In this document: in pieces, positions 1 to 5,239 of the stretch
Position numbering within the stretch: the first letter of the stretch is position 1
Layout of the letters: each line of letters begins with the position of its first letter
DNA from: SVEL01 sp045123575
Lineage (GTDB): Bacteria > Bacillota > Clostridia > Lachnospirales > Lachnospiraceae
Length of the DNA stretch: 12,874 nucleotides
NCBI GenBank assembly: GCA_045123575.1
Contig: JBGVKG010000063.1
Span: forward strand, 1-12,874
Reading direction: 5' to 3'
Notes under the pieces: generated by a model
Told to the model about the DNA's origin: nothing
The model's input: only the letters and a program-made list of their open reading frames with translations
Database searches by the model: none
Translations under genes and position numbers: made by a program

Positions 1-33
1 GGAGCAAGGCAGTTAAAGATATATGTTTAAACT

Positions 34-114
34 AATTGGAGTAAAATGCTCCAAAAAAGCAAATATCACAAATGGGAAATTAGAGTAAAATACTCCAATT
101 TCCCATTTGCTTTT
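34..114 (+). other. strong RNA hairpin with a competing fold
   Basis: Positions 69-81 (CAAATGGGAAATT) and 97-109 are perfect inverted repeats. The pairing continues inward, after one A/C mismatch, with GAGTA (83-87) and TACTC (91-95) around an AAA loop: about 18 pairs in all, followed by CTTTT. This could be a factor-independent terminator. Two other pairings compete with it: 34-43 (AATTGGAGTA) is the exact reverse complement of 91-100, and 55-64 (AAAAGCAAAT) is the exact reverse complement of 105-114. A smaller hairpin, GGAG-CTCC, lies at 38-52. Mutually exclusive folds are what attenuators show, but no sensor or leader peptide is identified. Confidence 0.45.
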
Positions 115-183
115 GGATACGCATTATTGTTAGGCGCTTACTGTGTAGGTACTTATGAATTACCGTTTACATTCGTCAAATAA
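46..183 (+). CDS. possible small hydrophobic protein (45 aa)
   Basis: An ATG at 46 opens a 45-residue frame that ends at TAA 181-183. A GGAG at 38-41 lies four bases upstream, closer than usual for a ribosome binding site. The N-terminal part is basic (MLQKSKYHKWEIRVKYS) and the second half is hydrophobic (FAFGYALLLGAYCVGTY), so the product could be a single-helix membrane peptide. I recognise no family. The reading frame runs straight through the strong inverted repeat at 69-109. The alternative is that this is non-coding DNA around a transcription terminator and the frame is open by chance. Codon content cannot settle this at such length. Confidence 0.25.
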   Translation: MLQKSKYHKWEIRVKYSNFPFAFGYALLLGAYCVGTYELPFTFVK

Positions 184-185
184 AC

Positions 186-235
186 AAGGAGGTTGACATA
201 TGACGACAAATCACTTAAGAATCGGTGTTGTATAA
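186..235 (+). pseudogene. start of a gene, interrupted after 11 codons
   Basis: A strong ribosome binding site (AAGGAGG, 186-192) is followed seven bases later by ATG 200-202 and the short frame MTTNHLRIGVV, which stops at TAA 233-235. A good initiation region in front of an 11-codon frame suggests the 5' remnant of a gene whose body was lost or displaced by the repeat-rich DNA that follows. The family cannot be named from so few residues. A leader peptide is an alternative. Confidence 0.25.
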
Positions 236-285
236 GTCAACTCAAAATTAGGTCAACTGCTCATTGAATTTTAGGTCACTTAAGA
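211..285. repeat. TCACTTAAGA direct repeat and AGGTCAACT-like repeats
   Basis: The 10-mer TCACTTAAGA occurs at 211-220 and again at 276-285. Between them and overlapping the second copy lie three related motifs: AGTCAACT (235-242), AGGTCAACT (250-258) and AGGTCACTT (273-281), the last two preceded by AAATT or ATTTT. Iterated short motifs of this kind occur at the ends of transposons such as IS21-type elements, where they bind transposase. No IstA or IstB coding sequence is present, so at most this is an end fragment. The stretch 286-314 shows nothing else. Confidence 0.35.
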
Positions 286-314
286 CCATATATTGCAGGA
301 TAATCAATGTTTTT

Positions 315-437
315 GAGGGTTTGCCAATCTTTATGAGGGTTTGTCGTGAGGGTATGGCTAAAAAAACAGCATAGTTTATGAGGGTTCTTAATGAGGGTCT
401 GGTTTGAGGGTCTATCGTTAGGGTCTGTTAAGAGGGT
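315..437 (+). repeat. array of eight GAGGGT motifs, five at exact 13-nt spacing
   Basis: GAGGGT starts at 315, 335, 348, 380, 393, 406 and 432, and the variant TAGGGT at 419. The last five starts (380, 393, 406, 419, 432) are exactly 13 nt apart, as are 335 and 348. The units read roughly GAGGGTCTGGTTT. The array lies downstream of the ISL3 transposase remnant and its companion ORF, and its last unit forms the left arm of the hairpin at 431-459. It may be a subterminal transposase-binding array at one end of the element, or a degenerate minisatellite. It is not CRISPR: the units are too short and have no separate spacers. Confidence 0.6.
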
Positions 438-460
438 CTGGCATTTTGCCAGACCCTTTA
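431..460. terminator. perfect GC-rich hairpin between the GAGGGT array and the ISL3 genes
   Basis: AGGGTCTGGCA (433-443) pairs perfectly with TGCCAGACCCT (447-457) around a three-base loop, and A-T and G-T pairs extend the base. A short TTTA follows on the plus strand. On the minus strand it lies just past the stop of the 64-residue ORF and could end that transcript, although the T tract on that side is poor. It may instead be a structural element of the transposon end, because its left arm is also the last GAGGGT repeat. Confidence 0.5.
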
Positions 461-472
461 TTAGATAAGTTA

Positions 473-667
473 TTATTCGATTGGATATAGGATGGAATGA
501 TTATCTAAAATTGATTGTAGAGTCTGTATGTACTGTGATTTGCGTTGGAGTTCTATCCAGTTTCCATGACAAAGGCTATCAGCTTCTTCTAGTTCATGAA
601 GGGTCATTTGATAATCTGTCCATTTTATACATTTATGATTCTTACTAAAAGCACAATAGTTTTCCAT
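473..667 (-). CDS. 64-aa companion protein of the ISL3 element
   Basis: The ORF starts 11 bases after the transposase stop, behind a good ribosome binding site (AGGAGGTATCACT before the ATG), so the two genes would be translated from one minus-strand transcript. The product is small and polar, with three cysteines (C5, C13, C33), a histidine close to each (H11, H24, H34), and the stretch HELEEADSLCHGNW. The Cys/His content could bind a metal, but no known zinc-finger spacing is clear. I recognise no named domain. Its position suggests a passenger or accessory protein of this ISL3 lineage. Unlike the transposase it appears intact from start to stop. Confidence 0.55.
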   Translation of the reverse strand: MENYCAFSKNHKCIKWTDYQMTLHELEEADSLCHGNWIELQRKSQYIQTLQSILDNHSILYPIE

Positions 668-678
668 AGTGATACCTC

Positions 679-1521
679 CTAAAAATCATCGTCTTCATAA
701 TAAGTAACAGGGTTATAATCAGTAGAACCGTTTAATATAGGCGCTGACCTTGTTGCAAAAAGAAATCTATTGCGGAAGTGTTCAAAGTTCCTGAATCCTC
801 TTCCCATACGTTTTAAATCTTTTACTTTTCGATTTATGGATTCTATAGGGCCATTAGAAAGACGTGCATCATAAATTCTTCCATTTCCAATTTTTTCAAC
901 CATAATAAAAGAGTTAATAATAGGATCTTCAAATTTTTCTAGTAATGAAGCAAAATCCCTAAACATTTCAAAACGCGAGTTTCTATATGTGACAATTAAA
1001 TCGTGTAATTCGTTTCTGGCAAGCAAAGGATTTCCACCATTTCGAGAGTTGAACTGTATATATAATTCTTTTAAATCTCGAAAATCTTTTAAATTTGGAT
1101 CTATTCGAAAGAGAGCATCCTCATAATCATAGGTATTCATTAGTAGATGAAAATGAGAATCTATGCGGGGATCACTATGGTATCGAATGCTAGATTGATT
1201 GGCAAGTATTAACCAGCGGTATTTTTGGAGAAGATATACCTCATCCGATGGTGGCAGTGATATAGGCTGCTGATGTTCTAAAGATAGTTTATCTTGATAT
1301 TCTCTGTCACGTTGGCGATATTTTTTTAAAAGTTGTCTTATATAGTTGTCGATGGAACGAATAATCCATTGAATAACATGAAAAGAGTCTACGACAGAAA
1401 CTGCATTAGGGAAGTATTTTTCTACGTATGTAATATATGGATTGTACATATCAGAAATTAAATATTTCACTTGATTCCTTTCTTCTCTTGAGATAGCAAT
1501 GAAGTAAGGTTGTATATTCAT
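679..1521 (-). pseudogene. ISL3-family transposase, 5'-truncated
   Basis: The 280 residues match the C-terminal catalytic part of ISL3-type DDE transposases. Seen in order: LISDMYNPYI with the second catalytic Asp (D24), the conserved VVDSFHVIQW segment, a helical insertion rich in aromatic and charged residues, and LSNGPIESINRKVKDLKRMG carrying the catalytic Glu (E227), then FRNFEHFRNRFLFA. Family members usually have about 400-550 residues, with an N-terminal zinc-binding/HTH region and the first catalytic Asp before this part; all of that is missing. In-frame codons extend only to a stop at 1543-1545, and no transposase sequence continues in other frames. The ATG at 1519-1521 has only a weak ribosome binding site and is probably internal. 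The remnant should be inactive by itself. Confidence 0.8.
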
Positions 1522-1687
1522 CCCTAAGTACTTGTATCCTATTTATTTTTCATCCTTTCCATCAAGAAAACTAAGAAATTGGATTTATTTTACATAATAT
1601 GATGATTATTCACCAAACTGTTATATAATATCCCTATAACAATAGCGATGTGATATACATATGAATACAGATACGGAGGATAACTAT

Positions 1688-1996
1688 ATGCGTGTGAGTA
1701 AATTAAAGTCTTTCTTCACTTGATGCAGATGGAGTGGTAGATGCCTGTGATGAGATAACTAGTAGAGATGAGTTAGAGCATATATCTACAGACGATGAAT
1801 CCCCAGCAACTTCCGAGAATAGGACTGAAGCAGATACTACATCTAAACCAACCGAAGCTGCGACTACAGTCAAAAAGACCGAAGCAGATACAACGGTTAA
1901 GTAGACAGTGGCAATATGAATCCAAAGAAGGCCAGGCAGATGACGGAGGAAGAAGCCCAAGAACAAGGATATGAACCTTGTAAGAAGTGTTATTAG
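1688..1996 (+). pseudogene. frameshifted secreted-protein remnant ending in CKKCY
   Basis: A good ribosome binding site (GGAGG, 1676-1680) precedes ATG 1688, but the frame stops at 1721-1723 after MRVSKLKSFFT. A second frame runs from about 1716 to TAG 1902-1904 and encodes an acidic, Thr/Glu-rich linker with repeats such as TEADTTSKPTEAATT. A third frame, ending at 1994-1996, encodes SGNMNPKKARQMTEEEAQEQ followed by GYEPCKKCY. That tail is a recurrent C-terminal module of Clostridia secreted or membrane proteins, in which an HxxxxC...CKKC arrangement is usual; here the upstream VWIP/KYH part is lost. At least two frameshifts or deletions make this a pseudogene. The original N-terminal function cannot be recovered. 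Confidence 0.6.
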
Positions 1997-2013
1997 ATAT
2001 TGATTTTATGGTG

Positions 2014-2046
2014 AAGGAGGTTGCTTTGTGGCATCCTCTTTTTTAG
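2014..2046 (+). terminator. terminator after the CKKCY pseudogene
   Basis: AAGGAGGTTGC (2014-2024) pairs with GCATCCTCTTT (2031-2041), with one T-T mismatch and one G-T pair, around a six-base loop. It is followed by TTT. It lies 18 bases after the stop of the pseudogene, the expected place for its terminator. Confidence 0.6.
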
Positions 2047-2060
2047 TCACAAATTGTGAC
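2046..2060. promoter_or_regulatory. palindrome GTCACAAATTGTGAC, candidate operator
   Basis: This 15-bp near-perfect palindrome (arms of seven around an A) lies 11 bp upstream of the -35 element of the ORF6N gene. It matches the pattern GTCrCAAwTTGyGAC, which recurs inside that gene at 2433-2447. The -35 hexamer TTGCGA also resembles one half-site. An autoregulatory site for the ORF6N protein is the simplest inference. It overlaps the end of the preceding terminator T tract. Confidence 0.45.
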
Positions 2061-2071
2061 TTAAAAAAATA

Positions 2072-2100
2072 TTGCGATTAGTAATATATCGTGCTACAAT
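2072..2100 (+). promoter_or_regulatory. sigma-A-type promoter of the ORF6N gene
   Basis: TTGCGA (2072-2077) and TACAAT (2095-2100) are separated by 17 bp, and TGC before the -10 gives an extended -10 element. Transcription would start near 2107. The leader of about 115 nt contains a U-rich loop closed by AGCAT/ATGCT and ATTTCT/AGAAAT pairing (2108-2119 with 2167-2179), of unknown significance. Confidence 0.6.
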
Positions 2101-2223
2101 GTGCCTAAGCATAATTTCTATATTTATTTTTAGTCTATTTAGTTTATTTTTATATGTTTTAAGAGAAGAAATCTATGCTAAATTCCAATTATTTATAAGA
2201 AAACAAAAGACAGGAGGACATCT

Positions 2224-3219
2224 ATGGAAGAAAAAAAGGAAATTCTAAATTTGGAAAATATACGTAATCGTGTGTATTTTATAAGAGGGCAACAGGTTAT
2301 GTTGGATTATGATTTGGCAGAGATATATGGGTATGAAGTAAAACGTTTGAATGAGCAAGTCAAGCGAAATATTGCTAGGTTTCCTGTAGATTTTATGTTT
2401 CAGCTATCTGAATATGAATTAGAAAATTTGCGGTCGCAATTTGCGACCGCAAACTATAATACTAAGAGCCGTTCACTACCTTACGCATTCACCGAACAAG
2501 GCATTTATATGTTGGCAACTGTGCTTCGTGGCGAGCTTGCAGAGCAGCAAAGTATATTTATTATGCGAGCATTTCGTGAGATGCGTCATTACATGAAACA
2601 AAATGAACAGTTTGTGACACAGTCGGAGATGCGGATTGTTACGGCCAGGATATCTGAGATGTCTATGCAGGTGGCAAGTGTTTCTGATAGACAGAAAAAG
2701 ACAGATAGAAATGTCGAGAATATTCAAAAGCGTATTGATACATTAAGTGAAAATTTCATATCTGACAAGGATTTTAAGAATTTTGTTATATATAAGGGGC
2801 AGAAGTTTGAAGCTGATGTAGCATATATTGATATATATCAGCAAGCAACTGTTAGTATCTATGTAGTAGACGATTATGTGAATACAAAGACATTGCAGCT
2901 CCTGTCACAAAAGAAGCAGGGAGTTGAAGTGATTATATTTACTGAGAATGGTCATGGTCGAGATGGTTTTTTGACACAGACTGTTATAGATGATTTTAAT
3001 AGTCAATATCCTACAATACATATTAAGCCAAATCCTGACTGTCACGATAGGCTGATTGTTCTTGATTATGGTTTGGAGACTGAACAGGTATATCATTGTG
3101 GAGCGTCTAGTAAGGATGCAGGAAGGAAGCTTTGCGCAATAAATAAGATTGAGGATTCTACTATGATACATCCTGTTGTAGATAAGTTGATGAAGTTAGC
3201 CGATAGGGCTAATATTTAG
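2224..3219 (+). CDS. ORF6N-domain regulator with PLD-like C-terminal domain
   Basis: Residues 9-95 form an ORF6N domain, the DNA-binding module of phage-type regulators: IRNRVYFIRGQQVMLDYDLA, then VKRLNEQVKRNIARFP, LRSQFAT and LPYAFTEQGIYML. Residues 125-180 are polar and probably a coiled coil. Residues 185-331 resemble a phospholipase D-like fold, with SIYVVDDYVNTKTLQLL, VEVIIFTEN, HDRLIVLD (H274) and YHCGASSKDAG. The HDR replaces the HxK of true PLD enzymes, so the domain may sense or bind rather than cut. The start has AGGAGG at 2212-2217, six bases away. Proteins of this type are common in prophages and accessory islands. A matching palindrome upstream and within the gene suggests autoregulation. 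The target and physiological role are unknown. Confidence 0.85.
   Translation: MEEKKEILNLENIRNRVYFIRGQQVMLDYDLAEIYGYEVKRLNEQVKRNIARFPVDFMFQLSEYELENLRSQFATANYNTKSRSLPYAFTEQGIYMLATVLRGELAEQQSIFIMRAFREMRHYMKQNEQFVTQSEMRIVTARISEMSMQVASVSDRQKKTDRNVENIQKRIDTLSENFISDKDFKNFVIYKGQKFEADVAYIDIYQQATVSIYVVDDYVNTKTLQLLSQKKQGVEVIIFTENGHGRDGFLTQTVIDDFNSQYPTIHIKPNPDCHDRLIVLDYGLETEQVYHCGASSKDAGRKLCAINKIEDSTMIHPVVDKLMKLADRANI
2427..2453. repeat. 27-bp near-perfect palindrome inside the ORF6N gene
   Basis: TTTGCGGTCGCAA (2427-2439) and TTGCGACCGCAAA (2441-2453) are exact reverse complements around a single T. Its core, 2433-2447 (GTCGCAATTTGCGAC), fits the same GTCrCAAwTTGyGAC pattern as the palindrome upstream of the promoter. 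It encodes the conserved peptide around LRSQFATA, so protein constraint could also explain part of it. Confidence 0.7.
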
Positions 3220-3230
3220 ATATTGATTAT

Positions 3231-3322
3231 CACTTGATGAAACAACAAATAAAAAGAGAAAATATGCCAGCTCTTACATGGCTAGTGCATTAGGATATGA
3301 GCTAACATTAGTAAAGAGATAA
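3231..3322 (+). pseudogene. 3' stub of an HTH (XRE-like) regulator
   Basis: The frame from about 3231 to TAA 3320-3322 reads LSLDETTNKKRKYASSYMAS then ALGYELTLVKR. A tail with ALGYEL followed by LVK and a basic end is typical of small XRE-type regulators, including antitoxins of HigA type. The helix-turn-helix part is missing and the frame is closed by a stop just upstream (3228-3230), so only the last exon-like fragment of roughly 30 codons remains. The identification rests on this short tail. Confidence 0.4.
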
Positions 3323-3394
3323 CCTACAAGTCCCATACACCATTACCCACTAACCCCATATAATATACTGTAATACAAAAAAGGAGTATATTAT

Positions 3395-4249
3395 ATGGCG
3401 ATTTTTACAAATCAGGCAACATTGTCCTATAACAATACGATTACAACTTCGAATATAGTTACAGGTGAAGTTCTTGAAGTGCTATCGGCAACTAAGAATT
3501 CACTGGACAGCCAATATCGTTATGGCGATACTGTCACTTATGTTATCAGTATTAATAATACAGGCATTACAGCATTTAATAATCTGACTATTACAGATGA
3601 TTTAGGTGCTTACACTGTAGGAGGTATAACAGCAACACCGCTCACTTATGAGGCGGATACAGTAGCATATTATGTAAATGGTGTGTTACAGGCTACACCT
3701 GCGGTTACTGCAGGTCCACCTCTTGTTATAAGTGGAATAAATGTACCAGCAGGAGGTAATGCGATTATTCTTTATGAGGCTAGAGTTAATCAATATGCAC
3801 CACTTGCAGTTGGCTCAACTATAGTGAATAATGTTGAAATTTCAGGTTCAGGTCTTACAACACCTATAGAGGTGACAGATACTGTGACAGTTGAAGAGGA
3901 GGCTACTCTTTCTATTACTAAGAGTCTTAGTCCTGAAACTGTTGCTGAGAATGGACAGTTGACTTATACCTTTACTATCCAGAATATCGGAAATATACCT
4001 GCTGTAGCAACTGACAATGTGACTATAACAGATGTATTCAATCCTATCCTAGATAATATTACTGTTACTTTGAATGGTACAGTGCTAACTACACCAGCTC
4101 AATATAATTATGATGAGGCTACTGGAGTATTCCAGACAGTTGCAGGTGTTATAACAGTTCCTGCGGCTACATTTACTCAGGATCCAATTACAGGTCAGTG
4201 GAATATAGTACCAGGCGTTGCTGTTTTGAGTGTGACAGGTACGGTATAA
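3395..4249 (+). CDS. DUF11 repeat protein without signal peptide
   Basis: The 284-residue product consists almost entirely of beta-rich, Thr/Val/Asn-rich sequence with two DUF11-like modules. The first (about 28-165) contains YGDTVTYVISINNTGITAFN and ends in a VNNVEISGSG strand. The second (about 170-284) contains LSITKSLSPETVAENGQLTY and TFTIQNIGN. DUF11 modules are usually found in cell-surface adhesin-like proteins. Here the N-terminus (MAIFTNQATLSYNN) has no signal peptide, and there is no LPXTG, transmembrane or S-layer anchor. The start is firm: AAGGAG at 3381-3386, eight bases before ATG. A TATAAT at 3359-3364 may be its -10, without a clear -35. A strong terminator follows, so the gene is probably monocistronic. 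Cellular location and function are unknown. Confidence 0.75.
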   Translation: MAIFTNQATLSYNNTITTSNIVTGEVLEVLSATKNSLDSQYRYGDTVTYVISINNTGITAFNNLTITDDLGAYTVGGITATPLTYEADTVAYYVNGVLQATPAVTAGPPLVISGINVPAGGNAIILYEARVNQYAPLAVGSTIVNNVEISGSGLTTPIEVTDTVTVEEEATLSITKSLSPETVAENGQLTYTFTIQNIGNIPAVATDNVTITDVFNPILDNITVTLNGTVLTTPAQYNYDEATGVFQTVAGVITVPAATFTQDPITGQWNIVPGVAVLSVTGTV

Positions 4250-4342
4250 AATAGAAATGTAAATTCTATTGATTGTCGTTAATTTTGATGATATATTATG
4301 GATAGTGGTTGTGCTGTGGATGCTTGAGGGGCCCACAGCCGG

Positions 4343-4369
4343 AGGAGCTCATGCGTGAGCTCCTTTTTT
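4343..4369 (+). terminator. terminator of the DUF11 gene
   Basis: AGGAGCTCA (4343-4351) pairs perfectly with TGAGCTCCT (4356-4364) around TGCG and is followed by a run of T. A further weak hairpin (GCTGTGG/CCACAGC, 4312-4318 with 4333-4339) precedes it. Confidence 0.85.
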
Positions 4370-4392
4370 AGATAAAGGTGGGAGATTTTACA

Positions 4393-4535
4393 TTGATTGG
4401 TGGATATAAAGATTTGCTAATGCATAAGCTATCGGAAACTATATATGGAGTTACTTTCGAAGAGATTACGGCATTAAATATATGGATAAGTTTCCATTTT
4501 GGTTAATGTTTATACTTATATCATATTTATGGTGA
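4393..4535 (+). pseudogene. small ORF, possibly frameshifted membrane-protein remnant
   Basis: A TTG at 4393, eight bases after GGTGGGAG, opens a 37-codon frame (MIGGYKDLLMHKLSETIYGV, then TFEEITALNIWISFHFG) ending at 4504-4506. A different frame, 4482-4535, reads MDKFPFWLMFILISYLW, which looks like a C-terminal membrane helix. The two frames overlap where the first loses sense, so a single frameshift could join them into one small membrane protein. No family is recognised. The stretch may equally be non-coding. Confidence 0.25.
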
Positions 4536-4550
4536 ACAAGTATAGGTGAG

Positions 4551-4949
4551 GTGAAAAATATAAGTGAATTACTTTGGGACTTTAAGACAAGTATATTTAC
4601 ATCTATTTTTTTAGTATTCTTTTTAGGCGTTTATAATGAACAAAAAATGCATGCTGAACGACTGGAGAAACAAGCTTATATATATGTTAGTTTTATGAGA
4701 GATTCAGAAGATGTGATAAAGAAACTTTATAGAGATTGCTTTGGGGGTCAATATGAAGACATAGAAAATTATCTTGAAGTTTTGAAAGAGTTTAAAGATT
4801 GTGTAAAAAACAATGGGATTGTATCTTGGAATACTGAAAGGTATAGGAAAGAGAACAATGAGAATATTTTACGCGAGATAGATAATTTATATGAAAAAAT
4901 GAAGAAATTGAATTATTGGGATGATGGGATATGCAAGAAGAATATGTAA
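4551..4949 (+). CDS. small single-pass membrane protein of unknown function
   Basis: The 132-residue product has one N-terminal hydrophobic helix (about residues 12-27, SIFTSIFLVFFLGVY) followed by a polar, largely helical domain rich in Lys and Glu with paired Trp/Tyr (SWNTERYRKEN, KLNYWDD). The short N-terminus before the helix (MKNISELLWDFKT) makes it look like a membrane-anchored cytoplasmic or surface domain. The start is uncertain: GTG 4551 directly abuts the purine-rich AGGTGAG, leaving no normal spacing. An in-frame stop at 4533-4535 excludes a longer N-terminus. No conserved motif is recognised. It sits between a DUF11 gene and fic, in an area of small and broken ORFs. Confidence 0.5.
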   Translation: MKNISELLWDFKTSIFTSIFLVFFLGVYNEQKMHAERLEKQAYIYVSFMRDSEDVIKKLYRDCFGGQYEDIENYLEVLKEFKDCVKNNGIVSWNTERYRKENNENILREIDNLYEKMKKLNYWDDGICKKNM

Positions 4950-4968
4950 ATACATGAGGTGATTTATT

Positions 4969-5025
4969 ATGGATGGTGAGAAACAATTGTTAGAAAGTGG
5001 ATTTTTTCTACAGAAGAAGGAATAA
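4969..5025 (+). CDS. very short ORF (18 aa) with a ribosome binding site
   Basis: GAGGTG (4955-4960) lies eight bases before ATG 4969, which opens the frame MDGEKQLLESGFFLQKKE. It follows the small membrane protein by 19 bases and could be translated with it. It may be the 5' remnant of a lost gene. The remaining sequence to 5079 shows only another chance-length frame and no recognisable gene. Confidence 0.15.
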   Translation: MDGEKQLLESGFFLQKKE

Positions 5026-5079
5026 AATTGATTGTATGGGTAAAAATGATAAGTGTTCTAGAAAAATAAGTAAAAAAAT

Positions 5080-5108
5080 TTGCGTTTTTTTGAACTAAGT
5101 GATATACT
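5080..5108 (+). promoter_or_regulatory. promoter of the fic gene
   Basis: TTGCGT (5080-5085) and TATACT (5103-5108) are 17 bp apart, with TGA before the -10 giving an extended -10. Transcription would start near 5115, leaving a leader of about 125 nt before the ATG. Copies of the ACTAA motif lie between the hexamers and across the -10, consistent with repression at this site. Confidence 0.5.
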
Positions 5109-5219
5109 AAGTTTAAAAATTGATACAAAATTAGACTAAATTGTAATTTGGTTTAATATTATAAAAAGTATTGAACTAAAGAAAAATTGGTCTAAAAAAT
5201 ATCAAATTAGTAAACTAAA
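5092..5219 (+). repeat. iterated (N)ACTAAR motifs upstream of fic
   Basis: The related octamers GAACTAAG (5092), ATACTAAG (5104), AGACTAAA (5133), GAACTAAA (5173), GGTCTAAA (5189) and AAACTAAA (5212) occur in one orientation, and a GGTTTAAT-like inverse copy lies near 5150. They span the promoter and the whole untranslated leader. Most are preceded or followed by AATT. They are candidate operator half-sites, possibly read by the winged-helix end of the Fic protein. Confidence 0.45.
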
Positions 5220-5239
5220 GAGAAAGGCGGAATGCGCAA

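Noticed and set aside
1..30. Possible C-terminal end of a gene (GARQLKIYV then TAA) at the left edge
   Set aside because: Nine codons without recognisable content cannot be told from chance; only the following hairpin supports it.
315..460. CRISPR array or G-quadruplex cluster from the GAGGGT repeats
   Set aside because: Units are 13 nt without distinct spacers, and GGG runs are too far apart for a stable quadruplex.
1703..1966. Minus-strand ORF of 87 codons with hydrophobic content
   Set aside because: It is antisense to the frameshifted CKKCY pseudogene; its Val/Ser/Ala repeats mirror the Thr/Glu linker.
679..2000. Complete ISL3 element with both ends
   Set aside because: The transposase lacks its N-terminal part and no matching inverted repeat was found upstream of 1521.
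5109..5239. Riboswitch in the fic leader
   Set aside because: The leader is very AT-rich, with no conserved stem or aptamer-like core; repeated motifs explain it better.
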